DNA of 64,000 bases. Origin: Solirubrobacter taibaiensis (GTDB taxonomy: Bacteria > Actinomycetota > Thermoleophilia > Solirubrobacterales > Solirubrobacteraceae). The notes beneath the pieces were generated by a model. The model did not search any database and had not been told where the DNA came from. It worked only from the letters and a program-made list of their open reading frames with translations. Positions 46,658 through 54,116 of the stretch are shown here, piece after piece. The DNA is taken from contig JAPDDQ010000016.1 of the NCBI GenBank assembly GCA_027587225.1, forward strand, positions 62,001-126,000, in the 5' to 3' direction. The position numbers and the translations under genes were made by a program. Position 1 is the first letter of the stretch, and each line of letters opens with the position of its first letter.

Positions 46658-47374
46658 CTAGGGTACGTCGCGGCGTCTGGTGAGGGTCGTGGCCGCCGCG
46701 GCGGCGATGGTGGCGTAGGCCAGCAGGGTCAGCCCACCCGCCCAGGCCGGCGGCACGTCCTCGGTGGAACTGACGGTCAGCGCGGCCGCCGCGCCGCCCG
46801 GGCCCCACCGCGCCACGGGGTCGCTGAGGCCGGCGAAGAGCGGCTCGAGGAAGAGCAGGACGGCGAGGATCGCGATCACCGGTGGCGCGGCGGACCGCGC
46901 CGCAAGCCCCAGCGCGCCGCCGATCGCGCCCATGAGTGCGCAGTAGACGACGGTGCCGAGCGCGCGCGTGAGGAGATCGCCGACGCTCGGGAGCTCCGCC
47001 CCGCCGAAGCCGAGCAGGACGTACGTGAGGATCGCGGCCATGACGGTGCCGCCCAGGCCGAGGCACGCGCCGGCGACGGCGTAGGCGAGGAGGCGATCGC
47101 GCACCGCCGTGGTGCGATCGTGTCGCGCGATCAGCGCGAGGCCGAGCCCGCCGCGCGCGACCTCCCCACCCGCGGTCGCCGCGGCGTACACGATCACCAC
47201 GAGGCCGGAGATCGCGCCGGAGGACAGTGCGCTGCGCGCGTCGGTGAGCGTCGTGGTCTCCAGGTCCTTGAGGCCGAGGTAGGAGATGGCCAGGAAGCCG
47301 CTGAAGGCGAGCGCCAGCGCAAGGGCGCGGCGGAAACCCGGCACCGTGCGCAGCGCGTCGAACTCGATCCTCAC
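46658..47374 (-). CDS. ABC transporter permease subunit (ABC-2-like)
   Basis: This is a 238-residue membrane protein with about six helices (for example ALALALAFSGFLAISYLGL and PPVIAILAVLLFLEPLFAGL). The GTG at 47374 overlaps the ATPase stop by 4 nt (GTGA), so the two subunits are made together. The frame continues upstream antisense to the ATPase gene and is not coding there. It likely forms an exporter with the ATPase. The substrate is unknown. Confidence 0.85.
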   Translation of the reverse strand: MRIEFDALRTVPGFRRALALALAFSGFLAISYLGLKDLETTTLTDARSALSSGAISGLVVIVYAAATAGGEVARGGLGLALIARHDRTTAVRDRLLAYAVAGACLGLGGTVMAAILTYVLLGFGGAELPSVGDLLTRALGTVVYCALMGAIGGALGLAARSAAPPVIAILAVLLFLEPLFAGLSDPVARWGPGGAAAALTVSSTEDVPPAWAGGLTLLAYATIAAAAATTLTRRRDVP

Positions 47375-48198
47375 GACGCTTCCGTCAAACCGACGTAGAG
47401 CGCCTCGAGCGCGCCCTGCGTGCTCATCTCGTGCAGGATCACCCCGCGGACGGCGCGCCCGACGGCGTCGGCGTCCGCGCCGGTGACGATCACCGCGCCC
47501 GCTTCCTGTGTCGTCTCGAACCCCCGCAGCGCCGTCAGCAGCTTGTCGGGCTCGGGTGAGCGCAGGCGGATGCGTTGCGCCAGCAGCGTCTGCAGGTCGC
47601 CCTCCGCCACGCGCTTGCCCTGGTTGACCACGACGACCCGGTCGCACGTGGCCGCGACGTCCTCCAGCACGTGGCTGGAGAGCAACACCGTGCCGCCGTT
47701 GCCCGCGTGGCGCTGGAGGCGCTCTCTGAGCGCTCTCAGCGCATGTGGGTCCAGGCCGCTGGCCGGTTCGTCGAGCAGAAGCACGTCCGGCTCGGCGATG
47801 AGTGCCGCGGCGAGGCTCAGGCGCCGGCGCGTGCCGTGCGAGCAGGCGCCGACGGTTTTGGTGGCGGCGTGCTCGAGGTTGGCAGCGACGAGCGCCTTAT
47901 CGATGTCGGCTGTTGGCTTGCCCGCCCGGGCCGCGGCCAGGGACAGCTCGTTCCACACGCTGCGGGCCGGGTGGAACCCGTCGCGGTCCAGGACGCCCCC
48001 GACGCTGCCGGTCGCGCGCGCTGCGCCGCTCGTCGGGCGTGAGAGCCCGAACAGCACGCGAAGCGTCGTCGTCTTCCCCGCCCCGTTCGGGCCCAGAAAT
48101 CCACACACGCTGCCCTGTGGCACCGTGAACGACAGACCGTCGACCGCGGTCGTCCGCCCGTACCGCTTGATCAGGTCCTCGACGACGAGCGCATCCAC
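47371..48198 (-). CDS. ABC transporter ATP-binding protein
   Basis: The protein has 275 residues from the GTG at 48198 (MDALVVEDLIKRYG). Walker A is GFLGPNGAGKTTTLRVL. The signature region CSHGTRRRLSLAAALIA is degenerate compared with LSGGQ, with HGTRRR in place of GGQ. Walker B is VLLLDEPASGLD and the switch histidine lies in LLSSHVLED. It resembles drug or Na+ efflux-type (CcmA-like) ATPases. It is coupled to the permease gene downstream and follows a small hypothetical gene by 5 nt. Confidence 0.92.
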   Translation of the reverse strand: MDALVVEDLIKRYGRTTAVDGLSFTVPQGSVCGFLGPNGAGKTTTLRVLFGLSRPTSGAARATGSVGGVLDRDGFHPARSVWNELSLAAARAGKPTADIDKALVAANLEHAATKTVGACSHGTRRRLSLAAALIAEPDVLLLDEPASGLDPHALRALRERLQRHAGNGGTVLLSSHVLEDVAATCDRVVVVNQGKRVAEGDLQTLLAQRIRLRSPEPDKLLTALRGFETTQEAGAVIVTGADADAVGRAVRGVILHEMSTQGALEALYVGLTEAS

Positions 48199-48203
48199 TG
48201 AAG

Positions 48204-48542
48204 TCAGTTCGGGGAGTAGTCCTGCCCGAGATCCGGCGTCTGCGGCACGGACTTCGGCACCAGGATGTGCTCGGCGCCGGCCAGCTCCTCTGCCGTCGCG
48301 GCCGAGAGCCCCACCGGCCACGGGTGTGGTTCGACGCCGATCACCGAGCGCACGGTCTCGTCCTCGCCGCGGATCGCGATCCCCTCCGCCGCCAGCACGT
48401 CCGCCACTTCTCGGGCGACGGCCAGCGCCTCCCATTCCGTCACCCGCTCGAGCAGGACCGTCAGTCGATACGAGCGCGGAAGCGAAGCCGGCTCCGCTTC
48501 GGCGTTCGGGCCAAGGTGCACATGGGGAAACCCACCGGTCAT
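48204..48542 (-). CDS. Hypothetical protein, 112 aa
   Basis: I do not recognise this protein. It is a small soluble protein of 112 residues with a central segment (RLTVLLERVTEWEALAVARE) that looks like a beta-alpha unit and a conserved-looking SVIGVEPHPWPVGL. The ATG at 48542 shares the palindrome CATG with the divergent secreted-protein gene, leaving no leader on either side. It is followed after 5 nt by the ABC ATPase gene and may be its first operon partner. Confidence 0.65.
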   Translation of the reverse strand: MTGGFPHVHLGPNAEAEPASLPRSYRLTVLLERVTEWEALAVAREVADVLAAEGIAIRGEDETVRSVIGVEPHPWPVGLSAATAEELAGAEHILVPKSVPQTPDLGQDYSPN

Positions 48543-49506
48543 GGACTCGAAGCTACCGGGTGCCCGTCGGTTCCTGCTCGTCGTTCTCATCGTTGTCGCT
48601 CTGCCCGCCTCGGCGCGCGCATCAGACCAGGTAAAGATGGTCGAGAGCCTCACCAGCGGCGAGACGGTATCCGACGGCGTCCGGTACGTCTCCTGGACGC
48701 ACGGCACGGACGTGCGCGTGCTCGACGACCGATCCGGGTCCGTCGCATCGTTCCCGTTGCCTGCCGGCTGCGGCGCGCCGGGAGCGCTGAGCGGCGGCTT
48801 CGCCGCGTCGATCTGCGACGGCGCCGGCATCCAGTTGCTGGATGTCACCACGGGAACCTGGACTGCGGTCCCGGTCGCGCCGGAAACGACCGCGCTGTTG
48901 ACCAAGGGCGTCGGCCGCGTCACCGGTATCGGAAGCCACTGGCTGTCGATCACGGTCGAGACCAACCGCAGCTTCCCGCCGGAGCACGCCGCCTGGGTCA
49001 AGCGCACGACCGGCGAGCTCATGGCTCAGGACCCAGGCGACCGCCACGAGTACCCGGACCTCGACGCCCCCGACCTGTGGTCACCGCTCTGCGCTCCACT
49101 GACGCGCACCCGCAACCCGGACGGCGGCGCGCCCCGCCTCGTCGCCCCGAAGCTGATCGGGCGCCGCGCGCTCGACATGTCCGGTCGCTACCCGGTCCTG
49201 CGCACCTGCGGCACCACCAAGACCCACGTGATCACCCGCTCGACCACCGCGGCCGACTACACCTTCTGGTTCAGCGACAACCGCGTCTCCTGGCACGAGT
49301 TCTCCGGCTCCCGCGTCCTCGGCCGCCGCGGCGAAGGGTGCGTGTACGGCTGCATCCGCACCTACAACGCCCTCACGCGCAAGTACCGCACCTGGCGCAA
49401 GACCCCGGGCGCCGTGAACCTCGTCCACACGCGCCGCAGCATCTTCTTCGAAGACGAGGAGGACATCGTCGACGAGGAGTCCTACCGCTACCGCATTCGC
49501 CTCTGA
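48541..49506 (+). CDS. Secreted hypothetical protein, beta-propeller-like
   Basis: The protein has 321 residues. The start MDSKLPGARRFLLVVLIVVA continues to a signal cleavage site after ASARA. The mature part is Trp/Gly/Asp-rich, with repeated short units such as VRYVSWTHGTDVRVLDDRSG and ADYTFWFSDNRVSWHEFSG that suggest beta-propeller blades. Four cysteines (including CVYGC) could form disulfides. No catalytic motif is recognised. It is exported and its role is unknown. Confidence 0.75.
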   Translation: MDSKLPGARRFLLVVLIVVALPASARASDQVKMVESLTSGETVSDGVRYVSWTHGTDVRVLDDRSGSVASFPLPAGCGAPGALSGGFAASICDGAGIQLLDVTTGTWTAVPVAPETTALLTKGVGRVTGIGSHWLSITVETNRSFPPEHAAWVKRTTGELMAQDPGDRHEYPDLDAPDLWSPLCAPLTRTRNPDGGAPRLVAPKLIGRRALDMSGRYPVLRTCGTTKTHVITRSTTAADYTFWFSDNRVSWHEFSGSRVLGRRGEGCVYGCIRTYNALTRKYRTWRKTPGAVNLVHTRRSIFFEDEEDIVDEESYRYRIRL

Positions 49507-49546
49507 ACCGCGATGAGCGGCAACGCGCCAGCAATTGAAATCGGGC

Positions 49547-49574
49547 TCAAGGTTCTCGTGCGACCTGCCGATAG
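49547..49574 (+). promoter_or_regulatory. Sigma-28 (FliA/SigD)-like promoter
   Basis: TCAA (49547-49550) and GCCGATAG (49567-49574) are 16 bp apart. The flagellar sigma consensus is TAAA-N15-GCCGATAA. The -10 part matches at 7 of 8 positions. It lies 10 bp before a terminator-like hairpin and about 200 bp before the DHFR-like gene. A FlgM-like gene elsewhere in the window supports the presence of such a sigma factor. Confidence 0.45.
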
Positions 49575-49583
49575 ATGAGTTAG

Positions 49584-49613
49584 ACCGCCCGCCGAGGCGG
49601 TTTTCGTGTTCTT
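49584..49613 (+). terminator. Terminator-like hairpin after the secreted protein gene
   Basis: ACCGCC, loop CGCCGA, GGCGGT, then TTTCGTGTTCTT. The 6-bp stem is followed by a T-rich tail, 77 nt after the stop of the secreted protein gene. Confidence 0.65.
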
Positions 49614-49770
49614 GGACAGGATCTTGGAGCCACCGATGCCGGCGGCGGTTCTCGCGCGAGCATCCCGGCAATGCGCTCGACGTCGGACCGCTGCCGGCCG
49701 ATTGATTCCTACAAGACTTGCCGCTCGCGAGACGCCAGTATGGGCGCTTCCCGAGCAGAGGAGAGAGCCC

Positions 49771-50352
49771 ATGGGCAAGGTGGTCCTGTACAGCACGGTG
49801 TCGGTGGACGGCTTCATCGCGGACTCCGGCGACCAGCCCGGCCCGCTGTTCGACTGGCTGACCAGCGGTGACGTCCCGCTCGACGAATCCGGGCAGTTGA
49901 CAGTGGCGCAGGCGTCCTACGACATCACCCGGGCCTACTGGGACGAGATCGGAGTGACGATCGTCGGCCGCCACGTCTTCGACCTGACGGACGGCTGGGG
50001 AGGCACGCCACCGGCCGGGATCGACCACGTGGTCGTCGTGTCGCACCGGCCCGCGCCCGAGGACTGGAACGCCGAGGCGCCGTTCCACTTCGTCGACGGC
50101 ATCGAGGCGGCCATCGCCAAGGCACAGGAGCTCGCGGGCGACCGCACGGTCGAAGTCGCTGCCGGCGACGTCGGCGGGCAGGTGCTGGCCGCAGGGCTCG
50201 TCGACGAGGTCGCCATGGACGTCGCGCCCGTGGTGCTCGGGTCCGGCAAGCGCTATTTCGGGTCGGTCAACGCACAGCACCTGCTGGAAGACCCCGACGT
50301 GGTGATCCAAGGCAACCGGGTGCTCCACCTGCGCTATCGCGTGCGCCGATGA
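49771..50352 (+). CDS. Dihydrofolate reductase-family protein (RibD C-terminal-like)
   Basis: The protein has 193 residues from the ATG at 49771, with GAGGAGAG as ribosome binding site. KVVLYSTVSVDGFIAD is the family's N-terminal NADPH-fold strand, and VEVAAGDVGGQVLAAGLVDE and APVVLGSGKRYF are the later blocks. The frame is open for 55 codons upstream with another possible ATG at 49636. Such stand-alone proteins reduce unknown deazaflavin-, pterin- or riboflavin-like substrates. Confidence 0.88.
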   Translation: MGKVVLYSTVSVDGFIADSGDQPGPLFDWLTSGDVPLDESGQLTVAQASYDITRAYWDEIGVTIVGRHVFDLTDGWGGTPPAGIDHVVVVSHRPAPEDWNAEAPFHFVDGIEAAIAKAQELAGDRTVEVAAGDVGGQVLAAGLVDEVAMDVAPVVLGSGKRYFGSVNAQHLLEDPDVVIQGNRVLHLRYRVRR

Positions 50353-50373
50353 CCGATCCGACCGGATGCGGGT

Positions 50374-51225
50374 CTAGAAGTACGGCGCGAGCCGGGCGGG
50401 GGCGATCGGGAGCTCCGGGCCGGTGAAGCGGACGACGGTGTAGCCCGCGTCGCGCAGGACACGGTCGCGGGCCGGGTCGTTGCGCTTGTCCCGTGGACGC
50501 CTGTGGTTGCCGTCGACCTCGACGGCCAGCCTGCGTTCCGGCCAGCGGAAGTCGATCTCGTAGCCGAGGTGCTCCATGTTCACGAGCGGGACGGGGAACC
50601 CACGAACCAACTCGAGGAACTGGTCCTCGAGGTCGCTCCTCGTGCCGGCGCTGCCGGCGAGGTAGAGGTCGATGGCTCGGGCGAGCACGCCCGCCCCCGG
50701 GTGTCCCTTCGCGCGTGCTCGGGCCCGCAGCGTTGCTTGTAGGTCGAAGCGGTGCTTGTACGCGGCCCGGTTGATGACGTACGCGACCTGGTACTCGGTG
50801 TGCGAGGCGCTCAGGTCGAGGAGCATCCGTGCGACGGTGGTCGTCGGGATGCCTTTGAACACGGTGACGTCTCTCGGGTCGAGCCCGAGCGCGTGGTGGA
50901 TCGTGATCCCCTCGACCGCACGGTGACGTCTTGGCACGATCACGTGTGGTTCTCCGACCGGCCAGCGCGAGCAGTCGAACAGCACCACCGAGGAGAGGTG
51001 AGCGAGCGCCGCGCCCTCGCCGCAGGCGAGCACGGCGGCCCTCCACTGCGCCTCGTCCGACAGTTCGCCGCGCCCGTATGAGTACACGCCGGGGTAGCGG
51101 CGCGTCAGCGCCCCTCGCGCGACCCGCTTGCTGATCGCGCTCGGCGTCAAGCGCAGCTCGTCCCTCGTCACCAGATCCAGGCGGGGTGATGTACGAACGA
51201 GTCCTGTCGCGACCTGTTTGTACAT
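50374..51225 (-). CDS. AbiEi-type antitoxin-domain and DUF559 endonuclease-like protein
   Basis: The protein has 283 residues from the ATG at 51225; a GTG 10 codons upstream is also possible. The N-terminal third is an AbiEi-like winged helix (RDELRLTPSAISKRVARGAL, then RYPGVYSYG). The C-terminal DUF559 domain is Vsr/PD-(D/E)xK-like: EIDFRWPERRLAVEVDGNHR has the D-(x)-E-x-D pattern, then RDRVLRDAGYTVVRFTGPEL. Such fusions are common orphans in actinobacteria, and their target is unknown. It lies downstream of tRNA-Lys. The first codons form part of an inverted repeat. Confidence 0.8.
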   Translation of the reverse strand: MYKQVATGLVRTSPRLDLVTRDELRLTPSAISKRVARGALTRRYPGVYSYGRGELSDEAQWRAAVLACGEGAALAHLSSVVLFDCSRWPVGEPHVIVPRRHRAVEGITIHHALGLDPRDVTVFKGIPTTTVARMLLDLSASHTEYQVAYVINRAAYKHRFDLQATLRARARAKGHPGAGVLARAIDLYLAGSAGTRSDLEDQFLELVRGFPVPLVNMEHLGYEIDFRWPERRLAVEVDGNHRRPRDKRNDPARDRVLRDAGYTVVRFTGPELPIAPARLAPYF

Positions 51226-51229
51226 AGCC
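51185..51229. repeat. Imperfect inverted repeat over the start of the DUF559 gene
   Basis: Arms 51185-51198 and 51216-51229 pair at 11 of 14 positions with a 17-nt spacer. Read on the minus strand, it shares ATGTACAA, TACATCACCCC and nearly the same spacing with the hairpin at 39238-39284. The ATG of the gene is inside the arm. Confidence 0.45.
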
Positions 51230-51338
51230 CGGATCTTCGAGCGACCTGCTGGCACGGAACAAGACGCGCCCGTGCCAAAACGGCCCGCTCTCTGTGCCGA
51301 AACTCCGCGGCGGCGGACCGGCCGACCGCTTAAACGCC

Positions 51339-51362
51339 GAAACCGCGCCGTGGCGCGGTTTC
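51339..51362 (-). terminator. Terminator of tRNA-Lys
   Basis: GAAACCGCGCC and GGCGCGGTTTC are perfect 11-nt arms with a 2-nt centre, located 5 nt after the tRNA 3' end on the minus strand. GGCGTTTAAG follows. Confidence 0.75.
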
Positions 51363-51367
51363 GAGAG

Positions 51368-51440
51368 TGCCCCCGGAAGGAATCGAACCTTCAACCTTCG
51401 GATTAAGAGTCCGCTGCTCTGCCAATTGAGCTACAAGGGC
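51368..51440 (-). tRNA. tRNA-Lys (anticodon CTT)
   Basis: This is a 73-nt cloverleaf on the minus strand. Acceptor GCCCTTG pairs with CGGGGGC (two G-T pairs) and the discriminator is A. The anticodon loop CTCTTAA gives CTT for AAG codons. The T arm is GGTTCGATTCC and CCA is not encoded. It lies 31 nt downstream of the TPR gene and has its own terminator. Confidence 0.95.
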
Positions 51441-51471
51441 GCGGCCGCCCATGATAGCGGCGCGAAGTGGG

Positions 51472-52215
51472 TTAGCCGGCGGGTGTGGCTGTGGGTGTCG
51501 CGCTGCCGCTGCCGCCGGGCGTGGCGGACGGGGCGATGTCCTGGATCTGCTGGAGGGCGGCCTGGGACTTGGCCTGGTCGAGCGACTCCTTGAGCTCCTT
51601 CTTGTCGTCCTTGTCCTCGGTGAGCTCGATGGCCTTGGTGGCGGCGAGGTCGCCCTTGCGGGTCTGGCCCGCTTGGTAGGCGAGGAGGGAAAGGTTCGTG
51701 AAGGTGTTCGCGGCAGGCTCGATCTCGGTGATCATCTCCTGGGCGGTGACGGCCTTGTCGGGCTGCTCGATGGCGATGAAGGCCTGCGTCATGGAGCGGG
51801 CGAGGCGCTCGTCGGGCTGGGGCGGGTCCAGGGCGACGTACTTGTCCCAGGCGGTGCCGGCGGCGGTGAGCTGGCGGCGGCCTTCGGCCGTGTAGTCGTT
51901 GGCGGCGTTGTCGAAGTTGTCTCCGACCTGCGCGAGGCGGACGCGGGCCTGGGCCAGGGCGGCCCACGCGGCGGCGTCCGAGGCGTTGGCCTTGGTCTTG
52001 GCGTCGGCGGTCTGGACCTGGGTGGTCAGACGCTGGACGGCGTCGGTGTCGCCGGTGGAGTTGCCACCATCTCGCAGAAGGTCACCGATGCTGCCGGAGA
52101 GCCCGCTGGAGCCGATGCCGAAGCCTACGAAGCCCACGAACATGAGCAGCGCAAGGCCTCCATAGACAAATTTGATTGTGCGGCGGCGGCCGCCGCTTCT
52201 CAGGTCAAAGAGCAT
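51472..52215 (-). CDS. Membrane-anchored TPR-like protein
   Basis: The protein has 247 residues. It has a basic N terminus and one membrane helix (VYGGLALLMFVGFVGFGIG), then a helical region with TPR-like spacing (AAWAALAQARVRLAQVGDNF, ERLARSMTQAFIAIEQPDKA, TNLSLLAYQAGQTRKGDLAA). The C terminus is Ala/Thr/Pro-rich. It starts 13 nt after tatC, which suggests co-expression with the Tat translocase. It may scaffold an envelope complex, but the role is unproven. Confidence 0.8.
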   Translation of the reverse strand: MLFDLRSGGRRRTIKFVYGGLALLMFVGFVGFGIGSSGLSGSIGDLLRDGGNSTGDTDAVQRLTTQVQTADAKTKANASDAAAWAALAQARVRLAQVGDNFDNAANDYTAEGRRQLTAAGTAWDKYVALDPPQPDERLARSMTQAFIAIEQPDKAVTAQEMITEIEPAANTFTNLSLLAYQAGQTRKGDLAATKAIELTEDKDDKKELKESLDQAKSQAALQQIQDIAPSATPGGSGSATPTATPAG

Positions 52216-52228
52216 GGCGTGGTGCGGA

Positions 52229-53227
52229 TTAGTCCCGATCGATGGTGACGTGCTCTTGCTCAGAGTCCTCTAAATCTTCGAGGTCTTCTGGGGCAGCGCG
52301 CCCTGCGCGCCGGTCGAGCAACCAGGAGAACAGAATAGAGGCCTCGAACAAAACGTACATAGGGGCCATCATCATTCCCATCGTTATGGGGTCCTGGCCG
52401 GGCAGCAGCATGGCGGCCACGGCGATGGCGAGGATGGCGTAGCGACGGTTGTGCGCGAGCTGACTCGTGCTGACGATTCCGACTCGCGTAACGGCCACGA
52501 TCGCAACTGGGATCTGGAAAAGCAGCCCCATCGCGATCAGGAGCATCAGCACGAACTTGTAGTACGGCTGCGCCTGGATCAGGACGTCGAAGGCGTCGGT
52601 GTTGAAGTTCTGGAGGAACTCGATCGCCCGCGGGACGACCGTGAAGTAGCCGAAGACGACTCCCCCAATGAATAGGAACGGCACTGCCAACATGGCGGGG
52701 AGCGCCACCTGTTTCTCGCGCGGCGAGAACGCCGGCAGGACGAACGCATAGACCTGGAAGAGGATCAGCGGGAGCGAGATCAGCAGGCCTGCGTAGGCGC
52801 TGACCTTCAACGTCTGCATGAACGGCTCGGAGACGCCCAACGTCACGGGCTTGCGGGCCTCGATCGCCGGAGCGAGCTTGGCGACGCGCTCGTTCTCCTC
52901 GGCGGCGTCGATCAGCGACGACTTGGCACCGGTGTCGTCCTCGCGCGCGGCCAGGGAGCGGAACACGGCCGCGTTGCTGAGCAGGACCTTGGCGATCTCC
53001 TGGTCGTAGCCCGCGCTCTTCTGGATCGGGTCGCGGTTGCCGGCGTCGACGGTGGAGACGAGTGGCTTGTTGAGCACGTCGAGCACGGTCTGGTTGAAGA
53101 CCATGCACACCACCGTCGCGGCGATGAACGCCGCGAGGCAGATCACGATGCGGACCCGAAGCTCCGTCAGGTGTTCGACGAGGCTCAGGCGGTCCTCGTG
53201 CGAGACGCTTCGGATGGCGCTGGCCAT
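52229..53227 (-). CDS. tatC: Sec-independent protein translocase TatC
   Basis: This is a 332-residue, six-helix membrane protein that recognises twin-arginine signals. LVEHLTELRVRIVICLAAFI is the N-terminal hallmark, and FKVSAYAGLL-like TLKVSAYAGLLISLPLILFQ and ALPAMLAVPFLFIGGVVFGY follow. The first extracytoplasmic loop is about 95 residues, longer than the usual 35-45, and is charged (GAKSSLIDAAEENERVAKLA). The C terminus is acidic. It lies 23 nt after tatA. Confidence 0.95.
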   Translation of the reverse strand: MASAIRSVSHEDRLSLVEHLTELRVRIVICLAAFIAATVVCMVFNQTVLDVLNKPLVSTVDAGNRDPIQKSAGYDQEIAKVLLSNAAVFRSLAAREDDTGAKSSLIDAAEENERVAKLAPAIEARKPVTLGVSEPFMQTLKVSAYAGLLISLPLILFQVYAFVLPAFSPREKQVALPAMLAVPFLFIGGVVFGYFTVVPRAIEFLQNFNTDAFDVLIQAQPYYKFVLMLLIAMGLLFQIPVAIVAVTRVGIVSTSQLAHNRRYAILAIAVAAMLLPGQDPITMGMMMAPMYVLFEASILFSWLLDRRAGRAAPEDLEDLEDSEQEHVTIDRD

Positions 53228-53250
53228 ACGGGTGCTAGAGCGAGTGGCCG

Positions 53251-53529
53251 CTAACGCGGCGTGTGCTCACGCGCGGCGGCAGGCTCGTCAGCGAGCGGAG
53301 CCTTCTCACCCTCGGGGCGACCAAGCGCGGACTCCACCTTTTGGCGGCCGTCACGGTAGTCGTCGTCGTCATCGTCGCGGTCGCTCTTGTCGCTTCCGGT
53401 GATCGACTCTTTGAACTCACGCATGCCGGTGCCGAGCTGACGCCCGAGGCCGGGGAGGCGCTTCGGCCCAAAGATGAGGAGCACGATCACAAAGACGATC
53501 GCGATCTCCAGGGGTCCGATGTTTGGCAT
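53251..53529 (-). CDS. tatA: Sec-independent protein translocase TatA
   Basis: The protein has 92 residues. IGPLEIAIVFVIVLLIFGPK is the short transmembrane helix and hinge, followed by the amphipathic helix RLPGLGRQLGTGMREFKES. The rest is charged and disordered (DRDDDDDDYRDG). TatA polymerises to form the translocation path for folded proteins. The Rieske protein in this window carries a Tat signal and is a likely client. tatA and tatC form one operon. Confidence 0.95.
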   Translation of the reverse strand: MPNIGPLEIAIVFVIVLLIFGPKRLPGLGRQLGTGMREFKESITGSDKSDRDDDDDDYRDGRQKVESALGRPEGEKAPLADEPAAAREHTPR

Positions 53530-53684
53530 CGACTTCTCTCCGCAGGGGTTCTGGTTGGACTGGCGTCCCTTGTGCCAAGGCTAGCGGCATCTCGCGTCGC
53601 AGAAAGGTCAAGTTCGTGAAAACGAGGCCGACTACCGGGTGGCAAGTCGTCAACCAACCCCTTCGGAACGACCTCCTCCAGATC

Positions 53685-54116
53685 ATGAGCCAGCCCACAA
53701 ACTCCAACGGCCAGTACGTCCGACGCGTTACGTTGCCCTCGGGGCGGCAGATCGAGGTCGTCTACTTTGAGCCGCTCGCCGCGGAAGCCGCCGGCCAGGC
53801 CGCGCTGCCCGCGACCTCGCCGGTCGTCGACCTCAGCATCTGCCCCGAGTGCGACAAGGACCTCGTCTACCCGACCGATTGGGAGGAGGCCTCGCCGACG
53901 CACTGGGAGGTCGAGCTCCGCTGCCCGAACTGCGAGTGGAGCGAGGTCGGCACGTACGACCAGGCCACCGTCGATCGCTTCGACGAGCACCTGGACCTCG
54001 GCACCGACGCCCTCGTCAAGGACCTCCGCCGCCTCGTGCAGGCGAACATGGAGGCCGAGGCTGACCGCTTCGCCGCCGCCCTCGAGGCCGGCGCCATCCT
54101 CCCCGAGGACTTCTAG
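53685..54116 (+). CDS. Hypothetical zinc-ribbon protein
   Basis: The protein has 143 residues from the ATG at 53685. Two CxxC pairs (ICPECDKDL and RCPNCEWSEVG), about 30 residues apart, form a zinc ribbon, with a helical C-terminal part (LVKDLRRLVQANMEAEADRF). The N-terminal segment YVRRVTLPSGRQIEVVYFEP looks like a beta hairpin. It is divergent from tatA and overlaps the polyprenyl synthase gene by 4 nt in convergent orientation. The function is not known. Confidence 0.75.
   Translation: MSQPTNSNGQYVRRVTLPSGRQIEVVYFEPLAAEAAGQAALPATSPVVDLSICPECDKDLVYPTDWEEASPTHWEVELRCPNCEWSEVGTYDQATVDRFDEHLDLGTDALVKDLRRLVQANMEAEADRFAAALEAGAILPEDF

Noticed and set aside
49507-49620. Possible degenerate tRNA or riboswitch
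   Set aside because: No cloverleaf or known aptamer can be drawn. The sequence is better explained by a sigma-28-like site plus a terminator.
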